64,000 nt of DNA from Methanobacteriota archaeon (lineage in GTDB: Archaea; Thermoplasmatota; Thermoplasmata; SG8-5; JACRNV01): NCBI GenBank assembly GCA_016214785.1, contig JACRNV010000014.1:1-64000 (forward strand), in the 5' to 3' direction. Below are positions 23,801-31,468 of the stretch, piece after piece. Each line of letters begins with the position of its first letter. The first letter of the stretch is position 1. The notes under the pieces were generated by a model that saw only the letters and a list, made by a program, of their open reading frames with translations, did no database searches and was not told where the DNA came from. A program made the translations under genes and the position numbers.

Positions 23801-26154
23801 TAATATTGAGTGTCTGTGGCAGTACATATGGCTATTCCATCCAGTGTCCAATTAATCACTCCTGTCGCGTTCACGAGTTGAGCATAGATATCATAGTAAC
23901 CATTTCGACCATCGTGCCAGGTTATTATCGCCCCGCCCTGACCATCGGGAATCAATGTAGGATTATATTGAGATCCGGTCGCAGTACATATTGCTATTCC
24001 ATTGCTTGTCCATTGTGGAGAGCCTGTCGCGTTGGCTCTCTGCGCATAGATATGATTGAAGGTGCCACTGCGATTATCGCTCCATGTCATTATTGTTCCA
24101 CCTTGACCATCTGGTACGAGTTGTGGATCCGACTGAGCATTTACAGCAGTGCACACCGCGGTGTTCGTCGTCTCGTCCCCCCAGCTCGGGTCCAGGACGC
24201 CTCGCGTCCCCCCGCGCACGGCGCCCACCACCGGCTGGAAGGTCGTCGTGTCCTTGCGCTGCGTCCAGTCCGTTGTTTCGATGTAGATGGATGCGTTCCC
24301 CGAGGGATTGCCTATCATGCTGAACGGCACGCCGGCCTCGAGCTGGTGCGCGCCCGATCCCGCCTGCGCGACCCCTATCGGGCCCATGCCAGGATAGCTG
24401 AGAAGCTGCCTGGAGGTTATCTTGCCGCCCGTGCCCTTGACCTCGAGGCAGTAGTCGGCCTGCACGCCGCTTATCCATTGGCCGCCGGGGACGGCGTCGA
24501 TGTAGATGCGCGTCAGGTCCTCGCCGGCTGTCCTTGGAAGGACCGCAGCGCCAGGGGTCACAGTCCCTGAACCGCCGCCCCCCGCCGACCTGACCCTCTT
24601 GACCGGCGATACCATGCCGCCGAAGACCTGTCCCGAGGGGCTGAAGCCGACATATGCGTAGAAGTTCCCCTGGGAAGTTGTCGCCGCGTGCTCTGTGACG
24701 TCTATGTCCGGGTTCGGGCAGGCGACGGCGTTTTCCGTGTACTTGGGCACGCCCCCCCAATCGGCGAACGCGCCATCTATCGCAATGTTCGCTGGCGCGC
24801 CCTGAGCGTAGGCCGCGAGGCCATATCCGGCGACCGACGCGGAGCCGCTCGATGAAACCGTTGCAACGGATGCCCTGACGAGGGTGCCGAGCACGATGTT
24901 GGACATGTCCGCGGTCACGGTCATGGACGCGCTCGTCCCCGCGCGTACCTGCATGCCGGCCGTCAATCCCGAAACAGACGTTTCGGCCACGCCAGAGCTC
25001 GCTATCCGCATCCCGTTCACGGTGACGTCCTTGCCGCTCGCCCTCAGGGTCAGCGCCAGGAGGTTGTTCGCGCTCACGATGCCCGCGCTGTCGAGGGGCG
25101 CCTGCGTGACCACGAGCGCGCCGTTGTCCCCGTCGACTTTCGGCGTGCATATCTCCCCGGTGGCGTTCTCGGACGCCGTCGCAAACCTCGCATAGTAATT
25201 GCCGGGGTTGATGACCGCGCCGACGTTTGCCGCGAACTCTAGCTCGCTCCCCGAGGATCTCCCCATTCCTGTGCCAATAGTCCTGAAGGCGCTCCAGTTG
25301 CGCTGGTCGGAGCCGGAGAACCGCGACGCCTGGACGGTCCAGGGCGAGCTGCGCCAGCCATAGGCCTCGATGACGTAGTCTGCGCCGATGTCCCCTGCGA
25401 TGTACCCGGTAGTATCGGTTTTGTCGGAATCGACGAAGAGCAGGTACCGCTCGATGGCATCCTTGTACTGGAGGTTCCCCCGCGTTTTCAGGTAGCCATA
25501 GACGACCTCTTTCTCCGTCGCGACTGAGAAGTCCACTATGTCCAGTGACGCATCAGTTGCAGCGGTCGTGTCGCTGTAAACTACCTTCGAGCCCCAGTCG
25601 CCGAAGGCGCCGTCAATGTCAACGAACTTCGCCGGGGTCGGCGGAGGCAACAGAACGACGTAGGAAACGGCCAGCGTGACAACGAGGATTATGACGAGGA
25701 AGACCGAGAACCTTTTTCGCATTATGTCCTGGATCCCCAGCATGTTGAACTTGTGCTGGCCGGGAAGGCCGCTGGTGCGCCCGAGCCCGTTGGTAAGGCC
25801 ATTGGTGCAGCCCATGCCGTTGGTCAGGCCGGGCAAGGCCCCCATTCCATTAGTGAGGCCGTTCGCGCGCCCTGCTCCTGCAAGCCCGTTCGTCCTCCCG
25901 AGTCCGTTCGTCAGGCCCGAGCCCTGCGCGAGGCCGTTGCCGTTCGTGAGACCTTTGCACATGCCGTTGGCCAGGCCCTTGGGTGCGCCGTTGCCATTTG
26001 CAAAACCTTTACCGATCCCGTTCGTGAGCCCGCTCCCCAGGCCATTCGTCAGCCCCCTGGATGGCGCTGCCCCGGACCGCGCATCCTTGGGAGTTCCGTT
26101 AGCAAGTCCGTTCCCATTGGCCAAGCCTCGGCGATTCCCGACGTTTCGCGACAT
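20896..26154 (-). CDS. giant surface protein: GLTNG repeats, TM, CBM9-like domains, two 8-unit propellers, lamin-tail domain, C-terminal TM
   Basis: 1752 aa. Residues 1-130 are degenerate GLTNG/GLANG repeats, followed by basic MRKRF and TM1 (about 150-170), predicting a cytosolic N-terminus. The outside has DIDGAFGDWGS-type CBM9-like domains (about 175-330 and 430-600). Next come 16 propeller-like units of about 48 aa (DGQGGAII.W.D.R...IYAQR) in two sets of eight, each set opened by a WGDxxTNTAV linker. A lamin-tail domain (VINEAMFDPTSGDDWFEIYNP) follows, then IPEFQ plus TM2 and an RRRRGRP tail, resembling a PEF-CTERM sorting signal. ATG 26154 has GAGGT upstream. First gene of a two-gene module. 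Confidence 0.78.
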   Translation of the reverse strand: MSRNVGNRRGLANGNGLANGTPKDARSGAAPSRGLTNGLGSGLTNGIGKGFANGNGAPKGLANGMCKGLTNGNGLAQGSGLTNGLGRTNGLAGAGRANGLTNGMGALPGLTNGMGCTNGLTNGLGRTSGLPGQHKFNMLGIQDIMRKRFSVFLVIILVVTLAVSYVVLLPPPTPAKFVDIDGAFGDWGSKVVYSDTTAATDASLDIVDFSVATEKEVVYGYLKTRGNLQYKDAIERYLLFVDSDKTDTTGYIAGDIGADYVIEAYGWRSSPWTVQASRFSGSDQRNWSAFRTIGTGMGRSSGSELEFAANVGAVINPGNYYARFATASENATGEICTPKVDGDNGALVVTQAPLDSAGIVSANNLLALTLRASGKDVTVNGMRIASSGVAETSVSGLTAGMQVRAGTSASMTVTADMSNIVLGTLVRASVATVSSSGSASVAGYGLAAYAQGAPANIAIDGAFADWGGVPKYTENAVACPNPDIDVTEHAATTSQGNFYAYVGFSPSGQVFGGMVSPVKRVRSAGGGGSGTVTPGAAVLPRTAGEDLTRIYIDAVPGGQWISGVQADYCLEVKGTGGKITSRQLLSYPGMGPIGVAQAGSGAHQLEAGVPFSMIGNPSGNASIYIETTDWTQRKDTTTFQPVVGAVRGGTRGVLDPSWGDETTNTAVCTAVNAQSDPQLVPDGQGGTIMTWSDNRSGTFNHIYAQRANATGSPQWTSNGIAICTATGSQYNPTLIPDGQGGAIITWHDGRNGYYDIYAQLVNATGVINWTLDGIAICTATDTQYYPKIIPDGQGGAIITWGDNHLGFWNIYTQRVNASGLTQWIVNGVATCNDANGQYNPNLIPDGQGGAIITWQDIRNGNHDIYAQHVNATGIAQWAANGIIICTATNNQYYPKIISDGQGGAIITWEDYRAGVINNDIYAQRVSVLGAIQWTENGTAICTAVNGQYNPQLVPDGQGGAIIAWEDWRGNGDIYAQRVNATGVMQWTDNGTGICTAVNLQGYQRIVPDGQGGAIITWEDFRNGGNSDIYAQRVNINGVPLWAENEISVSTASGNQRIPRITIDNRWLSGNQQAQSPEQSKTANELKGIIILWLDQRNSATTDWDIYAQAIIEDGKEFVESHSLHPDWGDAATNTAVSTATGNQQASAAVPDGQGGAIVAWQDLRAGNVDIYAQRMTAGGQALWTAGGVAICTEGSDQLLPVLVCDGQGGAIIAWMDLRGDGEIYAQRVNATGEVLWAANGAAVCTAPNDQNTPQIVPDGQGGAIIAWDDWRNGVNYSVFAQRANSSGAMLWTADGVPVGDADNDQYSQQAVQDGQGGAIIVWEDYRSDPANAISDIYAQRVDPSGSSQWTANGMPVCAQSDTQFSPRVLQDGAGGAIIAWQDTRGGGSHAFAQRIDSSGAANWTADGIQVCANPGNQYYPELSPDGKGGAIVVWQDGRDGTNSVFAQNIDGEGNVLVPSGIGICDATGNQERPQAVPDGDGGALIAFNDATNGRICLQHINSTGAIEWDAAGMPLLVTSSPVDTSYTPQVVIDGQGGAIVLWHDLRNTLDYDLYAQRVSLTQSTVVINEAMFDPTSGDDWFEIYNPAAVTYDISGWKLIDGTDLAVYTYPAATALIAGGYSKVDAGSSLGADDYLALVDANGTIRDFVAWGTSEPSGAYYQLAVNSSNWPGGAGRYVDTTGFVQGNTIGRDMSSNDTNAKADWEITCGINADQPTPNARNIGSIPEFQAMALPIVLIVVPLAIAWRRRRGRP

Positions 26155-26237
26155 GTCCCCTACCTCGGTTTCCCTATGGTATAGGGACGATGTTTATTAA
26201 AAGTAGTGGGAAGGGGTTTTGCATGGTCGCGCCGCGC

Positions 26238-27479
26238 TCAGAGGTTCTCGAGGTCCTCTATCTCCTTGAGTATCTTCTCCTCGAAGGCGTCGTTCTTCTT
26301 CTTCTTGTCTCCTTTCTTTTCGTCTCCGGGCTCTTCTATGTCTTCCAGCAGGGAATAGAGCTCCTTGATGGTCTGCTCCTCCTTGACCTCGGCGGTCAAG
26401 TCCCCCGATAGAAGCGCGTCCTCCTCGGCGGCGACCCTGGCCTTCTCGGCGTCGAGCTCGGTCTTCAGCATGCGCAGGTTCTTCTCGAACGTCCCCTTCG
26501 AGATTCCTCCCATCCGGTAGGCGTCCTCGAGATGATTTATCTTCTCCTGGGTGCCGAGGTGGTGCGGAGGCATCGCGGCCTGCTCCTTCTTCAGCTCCTC
26601 CTCGAACCTGGTGAGGTTCTTCTCGAAGAACTCCTTCGTTATCCTGTTGTTGTGATAGCCCTCGGTGAGGTGCGCGATCTTCTCCTCGGGCGTGAGATGG
26701 TGCGGTGGCAGGTGTTTCTCGAGTGCCTTCTCCTCCTCGCTCTTCTTCGCCTCCTCGTGCCCGAGATCCTCTTCGAACTTGGCCAGGCTCTGTTCGTACA
26801 GCCCTTTGCTTACCTTGCCCTGGGCGTACGCCTTCGCGAGGTGCTCTATCTTCTCCTCGGCGCTGAGGTGGTGCGGCGGGAGGTGCTCGTGCCCGAACTC
26901 CCTAGGCGCAGCCGGCTCGGCCTTCGCAGGCGCTCTGATAGGCTTTTCTTCTACTTCCCGCCCGGCTTCCTCGACCGGCTCCGGCTCTTCCTCGGGCTCG
27001 GGGGCAGGTGCGCGCCATCCCCAGACGCCCATCGTAACAATGCCTGCCGCGAAGAAAACGATTCCGACTATGTGCCCCTGCGGTTCGAGCCTGCCAATGC
27101 CCGAGTAGGGGTTTTGTATGCCTAGTATTAGGGTCTGAACGAAGTTCAGGCGTAACCCCACTACGCTGATGAATCCGAGCAATGTGACGAGCAACCCTAT
27201 GATCAGGAGGGCATAGCTGACCTTTTTAGGCTCATCCTCCGACGGAGGCTTGCTCGTGCCATCGCCTTTCTCCTCAGGTTCAGCCGCGTCCTTGATGGTC
27301 GGGACGGTGGATTCCGCCCCTGCGGTGGTTTCGTCTGCGGTCGTTTCCTCGGGCGCCTCTTCGATGGCGCTTTCTTCCGCGCCTCCGGGCTGCCCGAGAT
27401 CCTTCTCGATGTCCTCGGACCCCAGATGCTGCTGGCGCTCCTGCTCCAGACGTCGCTTCTGCTTGCTCTTCTTACCCAT
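26238..27479 (-). CDS. two-TM protein with SHOCT-like repeats (module 2 partner)
   Basis: 413 aa. The N-terminus is rich in Lys/Gln then Glu/Thr. TM1 (ALLIIGLLVTLLGFISVV) and TM2 (GIVFFAAGIVTMGVWGW) flank the loop LNFVQTLILGIQNPYSGIG, nearly identical to its paralogue. The cytosolic tail has three HLPPHHL-led SHOCT-like units (EKIEHLAKAYAQGKVSKGLY and two more) and ends in NDAFEEKILKEIEDLENL. The start overlaps the end of the upstream GLTNG protein gene by eight bases, with GGAGG seven bases before ATG. Same gene order and overlap as module 1, so the pair was duplicated as a unit. Confidence 0.72.
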   Translation of the reverse strand: MGKKSKQKRRLEQERQQHLGSEDIEKDLGQPGGAEESAIEEAPEETTADETTAGAESTVPTIKDAAEPEEKGDGTSKPPSEDEPKKVSYALLIIGLLVTLLGFISVVGLRLNFVQTLILGIQNPYSGIGRLEPQGHIVGIVFFAAGIVTMGVWGWRAPAPEPEEEPEPVEEAGREVEEKPIRAPAKAEPAAPREFGHEHLPPHHLSAEEKIEHLAKAYAQGKVSKGLYEQSLAKFEEDLGHEEAKKSEEEKALEKHLPPHHLTPEEKIAHLTEGYHNNRITKEFFEKNLTRFEEELKKEQAAMPPHHLGTQEKINHLEDAYRMGGISKGTFEKNLRMLKTELDAEKARVAAEEDALLSGDLTAEVKEEQTIKELYSLLEDIEEPGDEKKGDKKKKNDAFEEKILKEIEDLENL

Positions 27480-30066
27480 CCCTTTCCCTCCTCTGCCTCA
27501 AGCGGAAGATGGCGATCGGGACAATTACGAGTAGGATGGGAACAATCATCACGGGGTATTCCGGAATTTCTAAATTACCCCATGTGGAGAGATCCGTGAC
27601 GCTGACACTGCTCCCGCCCCAGTAGTAGTTAGCGGATGTATCGGCATTATAAATGTCAATCGCGAACCCGGCGATATCGCCCGATGCTGGGGTGCTTACT
27701 CCCCAAACCTGAATGAGCGGGATTGCAAATTTGTAGAAAACATAGGAGTCTTTCGCGCCAGCCGCATTCCAACCAGAAACGGATATTCCGGTTGTCCAAA
27801 CACCGCCCGTCCCATCATAGGCATTTGTGGAGGTGGGTGTGGATGTAGTGTCTGTGGCCAGGAATTTCCTATCGTCCGTTGTCGGAGTATTTATACTAGT
27901 ATCGTCTCTATCGAAGTATAGGGCGCAATAGTCACTAGAACTCGCAGTCTCATCTGCCGTGACCCTTATGCCCACATAAAGGTTAGTGCCATCGTGCCAT
28001 ACGTGAAGTTCATATGTCACACCACCGGTATAATTGAAAACCTCTGAATTAGTCCATTCGGAGTCTCTCCAGGTTTTATCAATAGTGATTGAGTTCGAGA
28101 GGCTTGGCACAGTGCTGAACGATAATGTGCCGAGAGTTACTGGTGCCGGTCCAACACTTCTGGTCACACCAGTAATTAGGCTCGTTTGAATGGGAGCAGT
28201 CGTGTCCGTCCTCTTCTCCCAGTCCGTCGTCTCGATGTAAATCGAGATGTTCCCGCTGGGATTCCCTATCAGCGAGTACGGCGCCTCCGCCTCGAGCTTG
28301 TTGCCGCCGGTCTCGGCCTGTATGTCGCCTATCAGGGTCATGCCTGGGAAGCTGAGAAGGCGCTTCGTGGCGATCTTGCCATTGTACCCTTTGAGATCGA
28401 TGCAGTAGTCTGCCTGGATGCCGCCGATGGTCTGGCCGCCGGGGACGCTGTCGATGTAGATGCGCGTTATATCCTCGCCGCTGACCTTCGGGACTACGAC
28501 AGTCCCTCCTCCTCCGCCGCCACCGCCGCCCCCGGTCGACCTGACCCTTTTCACTGGTGAAACGGTGCCGCCGAACGCCTTGCCAGCGCCGTTGAAAGAG
28601 ACGTAGGCGTACAGATTCCCCGACATCGCTGTCGCCGCGTGCTCGGCGATGTCGATGTTCGGGTTCGCGACGTCGTTGGCGGGCGAGTCGGCATGCATCT
28701 GCACGCCTGCCCAGTCCGCGAACGCTCCGTCGATTGATATCGCAGACGGCGCAGAAGAGGCGTATGCCGCCAGGCCCGTTCCGACGATCGTGGACGGCGT
28801 GCTGGCGCTAACCGATGCGACCGACGCCTTGACGAGCGTCCCCGCTGCAAGGCTCGCAACGTCGCCAGTCACAGTAAGCGTGGCCGAAGTGCCGGCGCGG
28901 ACCTGCATGCCGGTCGAGTAGCCGGTTATACTTGTGGAAGCGACGCCCGCGCTCGATATCTGGATGCTGTTGACTGTGACGTCCGTCGCGATTGCGCGAA
29001 GCGTAAGGGTCAGGAGGCTGTTATCGCTGACGATGCCAGCGCTGTCCATCGGTGCCTGCGTGACGACGAGAGCGCCGTTCAAACCATCCGCCAATGGGGC
29101 GCAGGATTCGGCGGTCGCTGACTCTGAAGCGCTCACAAACTTGGCGCGGATGCTCCCCATCCTGAGGGCCGCGCCGACGTTCGCCGCGAACTCGAGCTCG
29201 GTGCCGGAGGATTTGGCGCTCCCAGTCCCAATGGTCCTGAAAGCGCTCCAATTCTGCTGGTCGGCGCCCGAGAACCTCGATGCCTGGACGTTCCATGCCG
29301 AGCCCTGCCAGCCGTAGGCTTCTATGACGTACTCGGCGCCGATGCCGCCGACGAGATAGCCGGTCGCTGCATTATTATCGGAATCGATGAATGCAAGATA
29401 TCTGTCGACCTGGGTGCGCGAGAGGAGAGTCCCCCTAGTCTGCAGGTAGCCATAGACGAAATCCTTCTCCGTGGCAATAGAGAACCTGGATATATCGAGC
29501 GGCGCGTCGGATATTGTTGAGGTGTCGTCGTAAATGGTCTTCGTGCTCCAGTCCCCGAACGAGCCGTCGACGTCGACGAACTTCTCCGGAGCAGATCCCG
29601 GCAGGAGCAGCACGAACGCCACCGGGAGCATGACCAGGAAAAGCACGATGAGCATTATCGATATCTTCTTCGGAGACAGGGACTGCGCCCCGTACATGTC
29701 GAACCTGCGCCTGGCCATCAGGCCGTTCGTGTGGCCGATGCCGTTCGTCAGGCCATTGGTCCGGCCGAGCCCATTGGTAAGGCCGTTAGTCTTTCCAAGG
29801 CCATTCGTGAGCCCGTTCGTGCGTCCTGTCCCGTTTGTAAGGCCATTAGTCCTTCCGAGGCCGTTAGTCAATCCGTTCGTCCGGCCGACGCCATTGGCGA
29901 GGCCGTTAGTCCTTCCCCTGCGCAGGCCATTGGTCCGGCCGACGCCGTTCGTCAAGCCATTGGCGAGGCCGTTGGTAAGACCCCTGCTGTCCGAAACGCG
30001 GCCCGGCTTTTTATCCGCATTCGCAGACCCATTGGTCAGTCCGCGTTCGTTCCTTATCTCACGCAT
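27472..30066 (-). CDS. surface protein: GLTNG decapeptide repeats, TM, CBM9-like domains, C-terminal TM (module 2)
   Basis: 864 aa from ATG 30066 (GAGG six bases upstream; GTG 30078 is an alternative). Residues about 10-115 are a near-perfect decapeptide repeat TNGL-TNGxGR; basic ARRRF and SPKK precede TM1 (about 136-157), so the repeat is cytosolic. The outside N-terminal 560 residues align with the module 1 protein (KFVDVDGSFGDW, YVIEAYGW, SVPGGQ and similar). The last 220 residues differ: a CBM9/DOMON-like domain (LHVWHDGTNLYVGIRVTAD) replaces the propellers. It ends EIPEYPVMI, TM2, RLRQRRERDG. The C-terminal part is more AT-rich than the rest. Confidence 0.78.
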   Translation of the reverse strand: MREIRNERGLTNGSANADKKPGRVSDSRGLTNGLANGLTNGVGRTNGLRRGRTNGLANGVGRTNGLTNGLGRTNGLTNGTGRTNGLTNGLGKTNGLTNGLGRTNGLTNGIGHTNGLMARRRFDMYGAQSLSPKKISIMLIVLFLVMLPVAFVLLLPGSAPEKFVDVDGSFGDWSTKTIYDDTSTISDAPLDISRFSIATEKDFVYGYLQTRGTLLSRTQVDRYLAFIDSDNNAATGYLVGGIGAEYVIEAYGWQGSAWNVQASRFSGADQQNWSAFRTIGTGSAKSSGTELEFAANVGAALRMGSIRAKFVSASESATAESCAPLADGLNGALVVTQAPMDSAGIVSDNSLLTLTLRAIATDVTVNSIQISSAGVASTSITGYSTGMQVRAGTSATLTVTGDVASLAAGTLVKASVASVSASTPSTIVGTGLAAYASSAPSAISIDGAFADWAGVQMHADSPANDVANPNIDIAEHAATAMSGNLYAYVSFNGAGKAFGGTVSPVKRVRSTGGGGGGGGGGTVVVPKVSGEDITRIYIDSVPGGQTIGGIQADYCIDLKGYNGKIATKRLLSFPGMTLIGDIQAETGGNKLEAEAPYSLIGNPSGNISIYIETTDWEKRTDTTAPIQTSLITGVTRSVGPAPVTLGTLSFSTVPSLSNSITIDKTWRDSEWTNSEVFNYTGGVTYELHVWHDGTNLYVGIRVTADETASSSDYCALYFDRDDTSINTPTTDDRKFLATDTTSTPTSTNAYDGTGGVWTTGISVSGWNAAGAKDSYVFYKFAIPLIQVWGVSTPASGDIAGFAIDIYNADTSANYYWGGSSVSVTDLSTWGNLEIPEYPVMIVPILLVIVPIAIFRLRQRRERDG

Positions 30067-30114
30067 GTTTTCCCTCACTCAAGTCAATGAGAGTAACGGT
30101 TGTAATATGTGACT

Positions 30115-30126
30115 TCTATATATAGA
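30115..30126. promoter_or_regulatory. TATA-like element upstream of the module 2 surface gene
   Basis: TCTATATATAGA is a 12-bp perfect palindrome 49-60 bases upstream of ATG 30066 on the minus strand. With archaeal spacing, transcription would start near 30092, leaving a leader that includes the GAGG ribosome site. The other flanking gene, truD, ends here, so this can only drive the surface module. Confidence 0.5.
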
Positions 30127-30148
30127 TTACTTAATTGTTATCATAACT

Positions 30149-31432
30149 TTACGAGATTTTTTCCCGGCTCTCCTTCATGAACTCGCGCATGAGGACCGTG
30201 GCGTACGTGCCGCGCGGGAGGGCGAAATTGAACTGCGCCACCCCTCCCACGACATTGCTGGAGAACTCCCAGTAGGGCGATACGAGCGCGCGACGCGTCC
30301 CCTTGGACGACATCCTGCGCATCGCCGGTATCATGAAATCGTCCTGTTCCAGCCCTTCATCGCTCACGATGCGCTCCTCTATCTCCCCCTGGATGCCGCT
30401 CGCGAAGAGGGATTTCCAGCCGAAGAGCACGCCGCTGACGAAGGCCTTTCCCTCGCGGCAAAGGCGAGCCATGAGATCGACGTTCTCAGTGCCGACCTCT
30501 ATCCTCCGCTCCTGGTCAGGGAGCCCCTTCTTGTCCACAGTCAGCACCATGTCGCCGACGAGCGGGACGTTCGGCGCGTGCCCGAGCCGCATCCTCTCGC
30601 TCAGCGCGCGGTTGAATAAGTACGCCTGGTACGCGTGGACGAACATCATCTGCAGGTTGAACGGGAGGGCCGAGAGCGCCCCCGTGTAATCCCCCGGGCT
30701 CTTCACCAGGTGGTTGATCACAGCCAGCTCGAACGAGAGGTTCTTCGGGAAATACCGAAGAGCGAGGGGGAAGTCGCGCTCCCCCTCGAGCCTGCGCCTG
30801 GCTTCCAGGGCTTCGGGGATCTCGCCCTCGATGGGGTTGGCCAGGTAGAGCATCACGCCCCTCTCGAAGTCGCCGTTGACCATTGCCTTTCCCACGAGAT
30901 GGGTGACGGGGCGCACGGCGCCGAACCTCTGGACGCCGAAGAAATTGGGGAAACCGCCCATCGCCATAAGCTGGCCGTGAATGGCCTCGGTTCTTTCCTT
31001 TGCCTCCTCGTCCGAGCAAGCGAGATCGCGCGCGTTCAGCCGGAACCTGTTGCCGACGAGGTCGCCTATCTCGAGCCTCCTGTTCGTCATGTAGAGGTCG
31101 CTGATTTCCACGTCGGCGATGCGGATGGACGCCACCGCCTCCATGGGCGCCTGGAACTCCATGAGCTGCGTGGTCACGGCCCTCTTGTCCTTGGTCCCGG
31201 CGAAGAAAATCCTGCGCCTGCTGACGCGCAGCTCCCTCGAGAGCTGGCGCACGAGGCGGTTGGACTCCCAGTTGCGCGACTTGACCTTGGCCACGGTATA
31301 GAGGCTGCCGCCCGGCGGAGGGAGGTCGGAAATCTCCTCCACCACGAAGTCCTCGGGCGCGGCCTTCAGGATGCCGCCGATGCCTGGCGATGATGTGGCG
31401 TACTGGCCGATGCCGATGTCATTGCCCATCAT
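30149..31432 (-). CDS. truD: tRNA pseudouridine(13) synthase
   Basis: 427 aa. The TruD family makes pseudouridine at position 13 of tRNAs. The catalytic motif FFAGTKDKRAVTTQ carries the key Asp. Further family blocks are FVVEEISDLPPPGG near the N-terminus, GNRFRLNARDL, GGFPNFFGVQRFGAVRPVTH and the C-terminal SYWEF-type motif (VSPYWEFSSNVVGGVAQFNFALPRG, in part). Length is normal for archaeal TruD with its extra TRUD domain. Single gene; the next upstream gene is 36 bases away on the same strand. Confidence 0.93.
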   Translation of the reverse strand: MMGNDIGIGQYATSSPGIGGILKAAPEDFVVEEISDLPPPGGSLYTVAKVKSRNWESNRLVRQLSRELRVSRRRIFFAGTKDKRAVTTQLMEFQAPMEAVASIRIADVEISDLYMTNRRLEIGDLVGNRFRLNARDLACSDEEAKERTEAIHGQLMAMGGFPNFFGVQRFGAVRPVTHLVGKAMVNGDFERGVMLYLANPIEGEIPEALEARRRLEGERDFPLALRYFPKNLSFELAVINHLVKSPGDYTGALSALPFNLQMMFVHAYQAYLFNRALSERMRLGHAPNVPLVGDMVLTVDKKGLPDQERRIEVGTENVDLMARLCREGKAFVSGVLFGWKSLFASGIQGEIEERIVSDEGLEQDDFMIPAMRRMSSKGTRRALVSPYWEFSSNVVGGVAQFNFALPRGTYATVLMREFMKESREKIS

Positions 31433-31468
31433 AATACGCCACGCGCACGCCCTATAAAAAATTGAGCC

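Noticed and set aside
24074-25150. 358-aa minus-strand ORF inside the giant surface gene
   Set aside because: Arg/Gly-rich shadow of the real frame, which has signal, TM and repeated-domain evidence.
25740-26100. Short regularly repeated DNA units resembling a CRISPR array
   Set aside because: The repeats are in-frame codons for GLTNG units, with no constant repeat of 24-37 bp separated by unique spacers, and no cas genes are present.
29700-29990. Second CRISPR-like repetitive tract
   Set aside because: Same explanation: 30-bp period equals ten codons of the decapeptide repeat inside a protein-coding frame.
29534-30112. Plus-strand ORF of 192 aa rich in RPLV/PFVRP repeats
   Set aside because: It is the antisense reading of the GLTNG repeat region; a short DNA repeat keeps several frames open. 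The minus-strand gene has TM, domain and paralogue support.
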